A DNA stretch of 53,919 bases from an uncultured Selenomonadales bacterium (lineage in GTDB: Bacteria > Bacillota > Negativicutes > Acidaminococcales > Acidaminococcaceae): the NCBI GenBank assembly GCA_900314855.1, contig OMWZ01000020.1, positions 1 to 53,919 on the forward strand, written 5' to 3'. Each line of letters starts with the position of its first letter. Positions within the stretch are counted from its first letter, which is position 1. The notes under the pieces were generated by a model, which had not been told where the DNA came from, searched no databases, and saw nothing but the letters and a program-made list of their open reading frames with translations. Shown here one piece after another: positions 23,592 to 31,547 of the stretch. Made by a program: the position numbers and the translations under genes.

Positions 23592-24383
23592 GTGAGAGGG
23601 ACCAGGGGAACACGCGGCGGCTGGAAAACGAAACCACTGCGCCGCACCGTCGGAGGGACGGAGTATCTGCTGCAGTACAAAACAGTCCGCCGGCTGAATC
23701 TCCGTGTTGCCGCGGAGAACGGCGAGGTGTTTGTTTCTGCGCCCGCGGGGGTCAGCCCGCGGGACGTCGATGCTTTTGTCCAGCAGAATGAACGCTGGAT
23801 TGAAAAGCAGCGGCTGCGCCTGGCCCGCCTGCCGAAACAGCCGGAGCACCGCTACGAAACGGGGGAGACCCTGTATCTCTGGGGCAAGCCCCTGGAGCTG
23901 CAGGTGTGGACGAATCGCGACGTCGTGCGGGAAATCCTGGGAGACAGGGCCGCTGCGGCCTGGGCGCAGGGAAAGGCGACGGCCTCCTGCGCCGGCGGGA
24001 AACTCCTTCTGGCCTGCCCGCCGTCTTTGGACCGGGACGCTCGGGAGAAGACGCTGGAAGAGTGGTTCCGTCGGCAGCTGGAAGCCTTCCTGCCCTACGT
24101 GTTTCAAGCCTCGTCCACCCTTGTCGGCAAGAGTGCCTCGAGCTGGTACGTCCGCAAGATGTCGACGCGCTGGGGAACCTGCAACGTCCTTACAGGTCGC
24201 ATATGCATCAACCTTGCCCTCGTCCACCTGCCGCCGGTCTACCTGAACTACATCGTCCTTCACGAATTGACCCACCTGTGGTACGCGGATCACGGGCCCC
24301 GGTTCCAGCGGAAAATGGATGAGGTTTTCCCTGCCTGGCGGGAACGGCGCCGGGAAATGAAGCGGCTCGTTTCCCTCCTGTGA
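23592..24383 (+). CDS. YgjP/SprT-like zinc metallopeptidase (DUF45)
   Basis: 263 aa from a GTG start; no ATG suits. Family features: TVRRLNLRV and VFVSAPAGVSPRDVDAFV in the N-terminal half. The C-terminal half has SSWYVRKMSTRWGTCN (RWGSC-like motif) and the zinc-binding HELTHLWYADHGPRF with HExxH and a third His. YgjP-like proteins are predicted cytosolic zinc peptidases of poorly known role. A segment about 105-140 is Ala-rich and variable. Probably co-transcribed with rnr-smpB. Confidence 0.85.
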   Translation: MRGTRGTRGGWKTKPLRRTVGGTEYLLQYKTVRRLNLRVAAENGEVFVSAPAGVSPRDVDAFVQQNERWIEKQRLRLARLPKQPEHRYETGETLYLWGKPLELQVWTNRDVVREILGDRAAAAWAQGKATASCAGGKLLLACPPSLDRDAREKTLEEWFRRQLEAFLPYVFQASSTLVGKSASSWYVRKMSTRWGTCNVLTGRICINLALVHLPPVYLNYIVLHELTHLWYADHGPRFQRKMDEVFPAWRERRREMKRLVSLL

Positions 24384-24474
24384 CGGCGGCGGGAGGGGGA
24401 GTCAGGGCGCCGGGTACGGGCCCTGTTCCTGCGACGCACGCCGTTCCCACGTAAACGGGAAGCGGAAGACAGAA

Positions 24475-24506
24475 AGAAGCCCCGGACCTGACGGTCCGGG
24501 ACTTCT
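24475..24506 (-). terminator. Terminator of the rubredoxin gene (possibly bidirectional)
   Basis: Core stem CCCGGACC/GGTCCGGG with a 4-nt loop, extended by AGAAG/CTTCT. On the minus strand a T-rich stretch follows. It lies between convergent genes. Confidence 0.8.
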
Positions 24507-24529
24507 GCATTCTTACGGAATTATAAGTC

Positions 24530-24688
24530 TTATGCTTCGGAGAAATCGTCCTTCGGGGCAGCGCACAGGGGGCAGACCCAGTCTTCCGGCAGGTCTTCGA
24601 AGGCCGTGCCCGGGGCAATGCCGTTGGAGGGATCTCCCTCGGCCGGATCATATACATAACCACAAACGTTGCAAACATATTTCTTCAT
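24530..24688 (-). CDS. Rubredoxin
   Basis: 52 aa, a small iron-sulfur electron carrier. The two Fe-binding knuckles are [16 protein letters not shown] near the N-terminus and [14 protein letters not shown] near the C-terminus, with four Cys in CxxC pairs. The ATG follows AAAGGAG at the right distance on the minus strand. Own extended -10 promoter and terminator. Typical of anaerobes, often serving oxygen or peroxide reduction. Short but unmistakable. Confidence 0.97.
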   Translation of the reverse strand: MKKYVCNVCGYVYDPAEGDPSNGIAPGTAFEDLPEDWVCPLCAAPKDDFSEA

Positions 24689-24740
24689 CGCGGAATCTCC
24701 TTTCTCTTCACTCCAGAGGTTGAATGTTTACTGCGGCACA

Positions 24741-24749
24741 ATTATATCA
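24741..24749 (-). promoter_or_regulatory. Extended -10 promoter of rubredoxin
   Basis: On the minus strand TGATATAAT, containing consensus TATAAT (24741-24746). A -35 match is poor. Confidence 0.65.
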
Positions 24750-24808
24750 TAGAAGCAGGCAGGGTGGTATAGGGGAATGGGAAACTTTTTAAAAAAGTCT
24801 CCCATCGT

Positions 24809-24837
24809 TTGCGTATCTTGCGGTCAGGTTGTATAAT
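24809..24837 (+). promoter_or_regulatory. Promoter of the secreted-protein gene at 24887
   Basis: TTGCGT (24809-24814), 17 bp, TATAAT (24832-24837). Confidence 0.75.
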
Positions 24838-24886
24838 GAGTACCAAGTATAGTGTTTTCCTGAAAAGAATGAGTGAGGAGGTACCT

Positions 24887-25465
24887 ATGAAGAAGATAGT
24901 CCTGTTGTTAGCACTGTTGGTCTCCTTCTGCGCCGCTGCCTTCGCGTCGGATGCGGGAAACGCAAAAATAGGCCGGGATTATGAGACCTTCTTTGGCGGC
25001 CCGAACGCGACGGTGGAATTTACGGACCGTATGGCCATGGCGGCCGTGGCCCATTTGAAAATCTATGATACGCCGGACCGGGCAGTCGTCCTTCCTAAGG
25101 GGCTGAAAAACTATAAGGTCATCCGGGCAGGGAAACAGGAGGCCTACCTGATTATCCCGCATTTCGCCAAGACGCGCATGACCGTGCGCAACGCGGCGAC
25201 GGGGAAAAAGGCCGGCGCCCTGCGGGGACTTCTGGAAGGCAAGACACTGGTCCTGTTCTGCGACAAGAACGAGGCGGTGGTGGATCTGCTGGTCCGCAAC
25301 GGCAGCGGCAGCATCCAGCTTGTTTCGTGGAAGGCTGCGTCCGGGCCGAACCTGGCGGACGGGCAGCCCGGCGGGATTGTGACGGAGCCGAGCCAGAACG
25401 GGCTGCTGCTGGATATTACGGGTTCCTTCCATCATGACGATGGAAATTTTGTCCACGTGGACTGA
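24887..25465 (+). CDS. Secreted protein of unknown function
   Basis: 192 aa from the ATG at 24887, preceded by GAGGAGGT. A clear signal peptide (KK, then a hydrophobic core, cleavage near AFASDA at about residue 20) sends it to the periplasm or outside. The mature part is soluble, mixed alpha/beta in appearance, with FFGGPNATVEFTDRMAM and LKIYDTPDRAVVL. I do not recognise a family. It precedes nicotinate phosphoribosyltransferase by about 60 bp and may share its transcript, but no functional link is evident. Confidence 0.75.
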   Translation: MKKIVLLLALLVSFCAAAFASDAGNAKIGRDYETFFGGPNATVEFTDRMAMAAVAHLKIYDTPDRAVVLPKGLKNYKVIRAGKQEAYLIIPHFAKTRMTVRNAATGKKAGALRGLLEGKTLVLFCDKNEAVVDLLVRNGSGSIQLVSWKAASGPNLADGQPGGIVTEPSQNGLLLDITGSFHHDDGNFVHVD

Positions 25466-25526
25466 CGGAAGGGTACGCGCCGCGTACAGATTACTCCCGG
25501 GCAGGGAAGAAGGAGCATGCATTGCG

Positions 25527-26990
25527 ATGAATACGACGATGACGGAAGAAAATCTGACCATGTTGACAGACTTTTACGAGCTGACCATGGGCAATGGCTA
25601 TTGGTTGAAGGGGCTGTCGACGAAGCAGACCTATTTCGACATCTTTTTCCGGTCTGTCCCCGACGGGGGCGGATACGCCATTGCCGGCGGACTGTCGGAC
25701 ATCATCCGCTACGTGGAGGCCCTGCATTTTTCCGACGCGGACATTGCCTATCTGCGGGGAAAGGGGATTTTTGACGAAGGGTTTCTGACGTATCTGCGCA
25801 ATTTTCGCTTTACTGGCGATATTTACGCGGTTCCTGAGGGGACGCCGGTATTCCCCTACGAACCTATCGTGACGGTCAAAGCGCCGGCCGTGCAGGCCCA
25901 GCTCATGGAGACCTTCCTGCTGCTGTGTGTCAACCACCAGTCGAGCATCGCTACCAAGGCGAACCGCATCGTCCGCGCCGCCAAGGGCCGTCCCGTCATG
26001 GAATTTGGCTCCCGCCGCGCCCAGGGCATCTCCGCCGCGGTGATCGGCGCCCGGGCGGCCTACATCGGGGGCTGCGTCGCTACGGCGTGCACCCTGACGG
26101 ACGAACGGTACGGCGTCCCGGCGGCAGGCACTATGGCCCACTCCTGGGTTCAGATGTTCGAGAGCGAATATGACGCTTTCAAGGCGTATACGGAAACCTA
26201 TCCCAACAACGCCATCCTGCTCGTGGATACATACAATACCCTCCGGAGCGGCATTCCCAATGCCATCCGCGTCTTTCAGGAATACCTGGCGTCGGGCAGG
26301 ACCATGGCCAACTTCGGCATCCGCATGGACTCGGGCGATTTGGCCTACCTGACGAAAAAAGCGCGCCGCATGCTCGACGAGGCCGGCCTCCAGGGGGCGA
26401 AAATCGTCGTGTCCAACGCCCTGGACGAATACTTGATCAATGACCTGCTCCAGCAGGGGGCCGTCATCGATTCTTTCGGCGTCGGGGAACGGCTGATCAC
26501 GTCGAGCTCGAGCCCTGTCTTCGGCGCCGTGTACAAGCTGGCTGCCGTGGAAGGGGAAGACGGCAAAATCATCCCGAAAATCAAGATTTCCGAAAATACG
26601 GCGAAAATTACCAATCCCGGCTTCAAGAAAGTCTACCGGTTCTATGACAAAAAGACAGGCAAGGCCCTGGCCGACGAAATCTGTCTTCACGATGAAGTCG
26701 TGACGGAAGCGCTGCCCCATACGATTTTCGACCCGAAAGCCACGTGGAAACAGCGCACGCTGACGAATTTCACCGTGCGGGAACTTTTGGTCCCCATCTT
26801 CCGGCAGGGGCATCTCGTTTACAACCAGCCCACCCTGGAGGAAATCCAGCGCTACTGCAAGGCGCAGACGGACACTCTGTGGGACGAAGTGAAACGTTAC
26901 GAGAATCCTCATCTCTACAATGTGGACTTGTCCTCCAAACTGTGGAAACTGAAACACGACATGCTCGACGAAGAAGGAAAGAAACTCTGA
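25527..26990 (+). CDS. pncB: Nicotinate phosphoribosyltransferase
   Basis: 487 aa from the ATG at 25527, with AAGGAG about 11 bp upstream. It makes nicotinate mononucleotide from nicotinate and PRPP in the NAD salvage pathway. N-terminal LTDFYELTMGNGYW, the family stretch VMEFGSRRAQG, GTMAHSWVQMFESEYDAF with the phospho-accepting His region, LLVDTYNT, GIRMDSGDL and SNALDEYLI are all present. Length fits the longer Firmicutes (PncB2-like) type. A bidirectional terminator follows. Confidence 0.95.
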   Translation: MNTTMTEENLTMLTDFYELTMGNGYWLKGLSTKQTYFDIFFRSVPDGGGYAIAGGLSDIIRYVEALHFSDADIAYLRGKGIFDEGFLTYLRNFRFTGDIYAVPEGTPVFPYEPIVTVKAPAVQAQLMETFLLLCVNHQSSIATKANRIVRAAKGRPVMEFGSRRAQGISAAVIGARAAYIGGCVATACTLTDERYGVPAAGTMAHSWVQMFESEYDAFKAYTETYPNNAILLVDTYNTLRSGIPNAIRVFQEYLASGRTMANFGIRMDSGDLAYLTKKARRMLDEAGLQGAKIVVSNALDEYLINDLLQQGAVIDSFGVGERLITSSSSPVFGAVYKLAAVEGEDGKIIPKIKISENTAKITNPGFKKVYRFYDKKTGKALADEICLHDEVVTEALPHTIFDPKATWKQRTLTNFTVRELLVPIFRQGHLVYNQPTLEEIQRYCKAQTDTLWDEVKRYENPHLYNVDLSSKLWKLKHDMLDEEGKKL

Positions 26991-27015
26991 CCGGCAGAGG
27001 GAAACGTCGGCATCA

Positions 27016-27045
27016 AAAAACCGCAGGTGCGAGCCTGCGGTTTTT
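27016..27045. terminator. Bidirectional terminator between pncB and the convergent small gene
   Basis: AAAAACCGCAGG / CCTGCGGTTTTT with loop TGCGAG, symmetrical A and T tails. Confidence 0.9.
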
Positions 27046-27101
27046 GTGTTTTTGTGGAATGTCGCGGCGGTCCCGCTTTCCGCGGTGCCCGGTCACGACC
27101 G

Positions 27102-27353
27102 TCAGGCCACGTTGTCCCCGTTTCCGTGGTAGTGGATAAGAACCCCCTGGTACCGTCGTTCACCGTGCAGGTACCGGTGCAGCAGATTGTTGTAATGGTC
27201 AATCTTGTCCCAGTCCCAGTCTTCCAGATGATCCAGGATATACCAGCCCCGGAATTTCCGGTCTTCCTTGCTGTCCATCGGCTCCAGATAAGCCAGGCGA
27301 TCCATGACCAGCGCCTCTTCGTCCTCGTGCGGATACTGCTTCTGTGCTGCCAT
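27102..27353 (-). CDS. Small acidic hypothetical protein
   Basis: 83 aa from the minus-strand ATG at 27353, which has a near-perfect SD (AAAGGAGGT). A longer frame to 27461 would begin with implausible Arg-rich sequence. The protein is charged and aromatic-rich (KFRGWYILDHLEDWDWDKIDHYNNLLHRYL) with no membrane segment. No family recognised. A GA-rich hexamer repeat (AAGGAG three times) lies in its leader at 27374-27396. Confidence 0.65.
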   Translation of the reverse strand: MAAQKQYPHEDEEALVMDRLAYLEPMDSKEDRKFRGWYILDHLEDWDWDKIDHYNNLLHRYLHGERRYQGVLIHYHGNGDNVA

Positions 27354-27494
27354 TGCGGGTACCTCCTTTCCCTGTCTCCTTCTCCTTCTCCTTCTACTGT
27401 AGCACGGGGAACATATTCTGTAAAATACGGAATTTACATATAGCCTATAAATTATTAGCATGTTCCGGCAATTCAGAAAAGGAGGGAACCCCTG

Positions 27495-28646
27495 TCAGGG
27501 ACGGGGCCGGAAGTAGGGGAGGACCGTTTCAAAACAGGCGCGGTAGCCAGGCAGGAGGGAATCCTTCCAGAGGTATTCCTCCCGCGTGTGGGCCCCACCG
27601 CCCGTGTAGAAGCCGAAGCAGACGGCGGGAATCCCCCGGGCCAGGGCGACGTTGCAGTCTGTGGAGCCGGCGCCGGCGCAGACCTCCAAATCGGGACGGC
27701 AGCGCCGGAGGGCGGCAGCGGCCCGGTGCACCATGTCTTGCCGCCGGGCTTCGGCCTGCAGGCCCAGATGCTCGCACGGCCGGTAGCCTGCCTCTTCCAC
27801 CAGGACCTGGACCCCGGGACGCCGGCGGGCCTGAAAAATCGCGAGAAAGGCCTTGTCGAGCCGCTGGAGCATATCGCGGCGGTCTGCCCGGTATTCACAT
27901 ACCATAGACGCTTCCGGGGCAATGGCATTGACCGACAGGCCCCCTTCGATGGTCCCGACGTTGTACGTGGCGATGCCTTCTGCCGGGACGGGAAGGGCGT
28001 AGATGTTTCCTATCATGGCCGCCAGTTCCGCGATGGCACTGGGCCGCCCGAATCCGCTGAGGGAGTGGCCGCCGCGGGTGCGGACCGTGACGCGGTACCG
28101 CCGGGACCCCACGGCCCGGTCCGTAATGCCTGTCATCTGGCCGTCGAAACTGTAAAATTCCGCCATGCGGCTGCCGTAGATCCCGTCGAGATAACGCACA
28201 CCCTTCAGGTTCCCCAGCCCTTCTTCCCCTGTATTGACGACGAAGAGGATTCCAGGGCCGGCGGGCTGGAGCCCGCGAGACAGGACGTATTTGAGGTACA
28301 GGAGCAGCGCGACCAGGTTGGCCGTATTGTCTCCGACGCCGGGACAGAAGAGACGCGTGTCATCCTCGCGCAGGGGCAGGCTCTGCGTGTCGGGAAAGAC
28401 GATATCCGCGTGGGCCGCGAAGACGACCAGGGGATTGTCGCCCTGGTCCCCGACGGGATAGACCAAATTGCCGGCCTGGTCGACGAAGGCCGACCGGGCG
28501 CCCCAGCTTTCCAACAGGGTCTGGCAGAAGCGAACTCGTTTTTCCTCCTGGCAGGATGGGGCAGGAATCCGCGCCAGGACCCGGAGCAGGTCCAGGGCGA
28601 AGGGGGCGTTGGACTGGATAAAAGCGGCGGCATCGGGTGTCAGCAT
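27495..28646 (-). CDS. M20-family metallopeptidase
   Basis: 383 aa zinc-dependent peptidase/deacylase. Metal-binding and catalytic motifs in order: VFAAHADIVFPD (His, Asp), PGVGDNTANL (bridging Asp), VVNTGEEGLGN (catalytic and metal Glu), then GGHSLSGFGRPSAI and GGLSVNAIAPEA of the dimerisation domain. GAGSTDCNVALARGIP is in the closing catalytic half. The layout is closest to PepT-like di/tripeptidases, but the substrate is not certain. It lies directly downstream of the tmRNA gene on the same strand. Confidence 0.9.
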   Translation of the reverse strand: MLTPDAAAFIQSNAPFALDLLRVLARIPAPSCQEEKRVRFCQTLLESWGARSAFVDQAGNLVYPVGDQGDNPLVVFAAHADIVFPDTQSLPLREDDTRLFCPGVGDNTANLVALLLYLKYVLSRGLQPAGPGILFVVNTGEEGLGNLKGVRYLDGIYGSRMAEFYSFDGQMTGITDRAVGSRRYRVTVRTRGGHSLSGFGRPSAIAELAAMIGNIYALPVPAEGIATYNVGTIEGGLSVNAIAPEASMVCEYRADRRDMLQRLDKAFLAIFQARRRPGVQVLVEEAGYRPCEHLGLQAEARRQDMVHRAAAALRRCRPDLEVCAGAGSTDCNVALARGIPAVCFGFYTGGGAHTREEYLWKDSLLPGYRACFETVLPYFRPRP

Positions 28647-28714
28647 CTTAGCATCAGGGTCTCCTTTCTAAAAAAATCCCGCACCGGTCTTGGTCCGACA
28701 CGGATACGGGAGGG

Positions 28715-28738
28715 AAAAACTGCCCGCCGCGCGGGCAG
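28715..28738 (-). terminator. Terminator of tmRNA
   Basis: On the minus strand CTGCCCGC/GCGGGCAG with a 3-nt loop, followed by TTTTT, 14 bases past the CCA end. Confidence 0.88.
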
Positions 28739-28751
28739 CTGTCTTTGAAAT

Positions 28752-29104
28752 TGGTGGAGGTGAAGGGAGTCGAACCCTTGTCCGAACATATTGCCATAGG
28801 AATTTCTCCGAGCGCAGACAGCATACGATGTCTCACGGCCGCCGCGCCTGCCGACCGGCCCGGCCGCCGCCAGTCCGTAGATTTAACCGGGACTTACGAA
28901 CCTCGGTACCCGGCGATCCCGCTAAATGTCGCCCTGTCCGCTCCTGCGGGAGCCGGAGTGGAAGGACGGGTTACCTAAAATTAGGCAGCCAGTGCAAAAT
29001 TGTTATCTGCGTTTAAATTTAAACGTTCCACCGATTAACGTGCAGATGGAACCACGGCTCGCTTATCCTACGACACCTATACCCGTCGAAGCCTTTACAC
29101 CCCC
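28752..29104 (-). ncRNA. ssrA: Transfer-messenger RNA (tmRNA)
   Basis: 353 nt on the minus strand. The 5' end GGGGGTGTAAAGGCTTCGAC pairs with the 3' end CACCTCC, followed by discriminator A and an encoded CCA. The T-arm reads GTTCGACTCCC-like. The tag reading frame (28981-29010) encodes ADNNFALAA and a TAA stop; GCA is the likely resume codon. The LAA end is the expected protease signal. smpB is encoded 5 kb away. Confidence 0.96.
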
Positions 29105-29135
29105 GGATTAGGACGCCGTTCCGGCGTTACAAACA

Positions 29136-29164
29136 ATCATAACACGAAACGGCGGTTTCTGCAA
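29136..29164 (-). promoter_or_regulatory. Promoter of tmRNA
   Basis: On the minus strand TTGCAG, 17 bp, TATGAT (29136-29141). It predicts a short 5' leader to be removed by RNase P. Confidence 0.75.
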
Positions 29165-29178
29165 TACTGCGGAATTCC

Positions 29179-29207
29179 TTGACGGGGACGCGCGAATATA
29201 GTTTAAT
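29179..29207 (+). promoter_or_regulatory. Promoter of the ECF-propeller operon
   Basis: TTGACG (29179-29184), 17 bp, TTTAAT (29202-29207). It is divergent from the tmRNA promoter; the two -35 boxes are about 15 bp apart. Confidence 0.65.
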
Positions 29208-29271
29208 GTAAAATGGATGCTAGTGGTAGAACCTATCAATTAGAATATTTATACAAAAGGAAGGAGTTGCC

Positions 29272-29847
29272 ATGAAACTTTTGCTGTGTACGGTGTTTTT
29301 ATGCCTTGCCTGCTTCTTTTCGGCGGCAGCGCAGACGACGCCGGCAGCGGCCCCGACGGCCCCTGCCGCGCCGGCAGGGGAGAGCTCTCTCTGGGAAATC
29401 AGCATGATGCCGAACCCTTCGACAGAAGAACGGGAGCAGGCCCGCTGGTCTGTCTTGCTGGAAAATGAAATCGGGATTTACGCCTACGATATGTCCTCCC
29501 TAGAGCTGCGGAAAGAAAGCGAAACGACGCCGCCGGTGGAAGCGGCGGTCTTGACGAAGACCCTTTTCACCAATAAGGCCCTGCTGAAAAAAATCAATGC
29601 GCAATACGCCGGACAACTGCGGAAAAAGGAGAAAGTCCAATACTGCGCAATCCGCATGATTTTCAACTTGAAAGACCGTACGTATGCCGTGCCGGAAATG
29701 GAGATATTCAGCGACAAGGGCCGGCAAATCGCCCGCCAGACGAAGCCATTGGCCTTTGTACCGGTACCGGCCGATACGTTTGCCGAAGCAATGCTTGAAC
29801 TGTGCCAGCAGGCGGCAGGCGTAGCGCCTGCCGCGCCGGGAGCATGA
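29272..29847 (+). CDS. Secreted protein, first gene of the ECF-propeller operon
   Basis: 191 aa. Signal peptide about residues 1-21 (LLLCTVFLCLACFFSAAA), with a possible lipidation Cys near residue 15, followed by an Ala/Pro-rich linker to about 37. The soluble region contains SLWEISMMPNPSTEEREQ and a run typical of a small alpha/beta domain (QYCAIRMIFNLKDRTYAVP). It ends in another Ala/Pro-rich tail. I do not recognise the family. Its TGA stop overlaps the next ATG (ATGA), so it is coupled to the S-component gene. It may bind ligand or scaffold the transporter outside the membrane; this is inference. Confidence 0.75.
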   Translation: MKLLLCTVFLCLACFFSAAAQTTPAAAPTAPAAPAGESSLWEISMMPNPSTEEREQARWSVLLENEIGIYAYDMSSLELRKESETTPPVEAAVLTKTLFTNKALLKKINAQYAGQLRKKEKVQYCAIRMIFNLKDRTYAVPEMEIFSDKGRQIARQTKPLAFVPVPADTFAEAMLELCQQAAGVAPAAPGA

Positions 29848-31547
29848 CTGGCCTGTTGGGGAAGCGGAGGAAACTGCCTCTGGCGCTGGCGGTAATCCTG
29901 CCAGTCTTCCTGGCCTGGGTTTGTGCGGCCTCCACGGCCTGGGCCGCCGTCGTTCTCGACGCGAGCTATCCTTACAGCCTGGGCGGGAAGGAAGGCGGCC
30001 CTGTCTATGGTGGAAGCACGCTTCCCTTGTATCTTCATTTGCAAAGTTACGACGTGCCCCGCCGGCAGCCTGTCTCCGTGACCGTGACACTGCCGGCGGG
30101 GTTCCGCGCCTTGCCGGGCACAGGCTGGCAGCCGGGACCCGGCGGGCGGCAGGTCACGACCCACTGGGTCCTGCCGGCGCATTTCGGCCAGAACTTCGAT
30201 TTGCTGTACCTGGAAGCGCCCCGCGGGGAAACGGACGGAATTCGTACGATACAGGTCGACGTCGATGGCGGGACATGGCGGGAACACAAGACCCTGTCCG
30301 TGCCGTATCGGCACGACGGAGGCGGCGCCGCGGCGGAAAGGGGGAGCGCGCCGGCGCAAGGGCGGTCAGGCCGGAACTTTTCCTGGTATATCCAGTCCGT
30401 CACATTGCCCGTGGACAGCACTGGAGCCCGGGACGACCGGAAAGCGGAGCGGGTCCTGTATCTGCGGGACATGGCCTTTGAAGGTCTGCGAAACCGCGTC
30501 CTGGGAGACGGCGCGACGAGTTGGTCCGCCGTGTATAACCATCCGGCGGCCTACGTATCCCTGCAGCTGCGCAACCCCCAGCGGGACGTGCGGCTCCTGC
30601 GCTTCAAGGCGGAACTGGTGGATCGCCGCACAGGCCGGGTCGTGCCGGGTCTGACGACGGCCGCCAAGATCAACGAAAACGAGGAATACGGCTGGAACGC
30701 GCCGGCAGACGAGAAAAACGCGACGACGGCCATGATCTCCCTGAACGGCAGTAAGGACCAGACCGTTGTCCTGCCGCTCTATGTGGACTATTTCCATGTG
30801 CTGGAAGGGGACTACGTCTTCCGCGTCACCGTGTGGGGAAATGGCCAGGAAAAGGCGACCGAGGTGCCCCTGCGGATTGAGCAGAAGAATAGTCTAGGCC
30901 TGCTGGCCGTCGGCATTGCCTGCGGCTGTTTCCTGTTTGTCCTCGGTTTTCTGCCGAAACTGAAACAATGCATTTTCCACGTCGGCGCCCGGGGCGCCAT
31001 TACCATCGCCCTCTTTGCCGCCGTGGCCTTCGGGGGCATCACCGTACCGACTACCGTGGCCGGTGAACTGCTCCACGCCATGCTGGGGCCTTTCGCGGGC
31101 TTCGTGACAGGCCTTTTGAGCGGCGTCTTCCAGTACCTGCTGCTGGTGTCCCTGGTCCTCCTGTACCGCCGTCCCGGCGTGCCGGGTCTTCTGTACCTGA
31201 TGAAATTCTTCCTGGGGGGACTGCTTTTTGGCAATTTCACTCCTCTGGGGCTTTTGAGCTGCTGCGTGACGATTACTGTCCTGGAAGGCGTTTTTTGGCT
31301 AACGGGCTTTTACGGGAAGCGGGAAATCGGGCGGCCCTATATGGCCCTCGTGGCTACCGCCCTCGGACTGGCTGACGCCCTCCTCACGTTTCTCAACATG
31401 GAACAGATCATGTTCTTTTACCGTCTTTATTACGCTGACTGGTATCTGGCACTCTACATGCTGGTCAATGGTTTCCTGTACAGCAGCGTCGGCGCCTGGC
31501 TCGGATATGGGACGGGCCGAAAACTGCGGCAGATTACGGGAGAATGA
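29844..31547 (+). CDS. ECF S-component with large extracytoplasmic domain
   Basis: 567 aa from the ATG at 29844. The N-terminal signal/anchor segment (about 10-34) leads into a roughly 300-residue soluble region with Ig/beta-sandwich-like strands: PVSVTVTLPAGFRALPG, VSLQLRNPQRDVRLLRF, PLYVDYFHVLEGDYVFRVTV. A six-helix membrane domain (about 360-560) follows, the size of an ECF substrate-binding S-component (ARGAITIALFAAVAFGGITV, LLFGNFTPLGLLSCC). The ATPases and EcfT encoded next support the S role. S-components are normally only the membrane part, so the ectodomain is unusual. Substrate unknown. Confidence 0.7.
   Translation: MTGLLGKRRKLPLALAVILPVFLAWVCAASTAWAAVVLDASYPYSLGGKEGGPVYGGSTLPLYLHLQSYDVPRRQPVSVTVTLPAGFRALPGTGWQPGPGGRQVTTHWVLPAHFGQNFDLLYLEAPRGETDGIRTIQVDVDGGTWREHKTLSVPYRHDGGGAAAERGSAPAQGRSGRNFSWYIQSVTLPVDSTGARDDRKAERVLYLRDMAFEGLRNRVLGDGATSWSAVYNHPAAYVSLQLRNPQRDVRLLRFKAELVDRRTGRVVPGLTTAAKINENEEYGWNAPADEKNATTAMISLNGSKDQTVVLPLYVDYFHVLEGDYVFRVTVWGNGQEKATEVPLRIEQKNSLGLLAVGIACGCFLFVLGFLPKLKQCIFHVGARGAITIALFAAVAFGGITVPTTVAGELLHAMLGPFAGFVTGLLSGVFQYLLLVSLVLLYRRPGVPGLLYLMKFFLGGLLFGNFTPLGLLSCCVTITVLEGVFWLTGFYGKREIGRPYMALVATALGLADALLTFLNMEQIMFFYRLYYADWYLALYMLVNGFLYSSVGAWLGYGTGRKLRQITGE

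Noticed and set aside
27374..27396. CRISPR or other array, from the repeated hexamer CTCCTT
   Set aside because: Only about three tandem hexamers without spacers; a simple sequence repeat in a leader.
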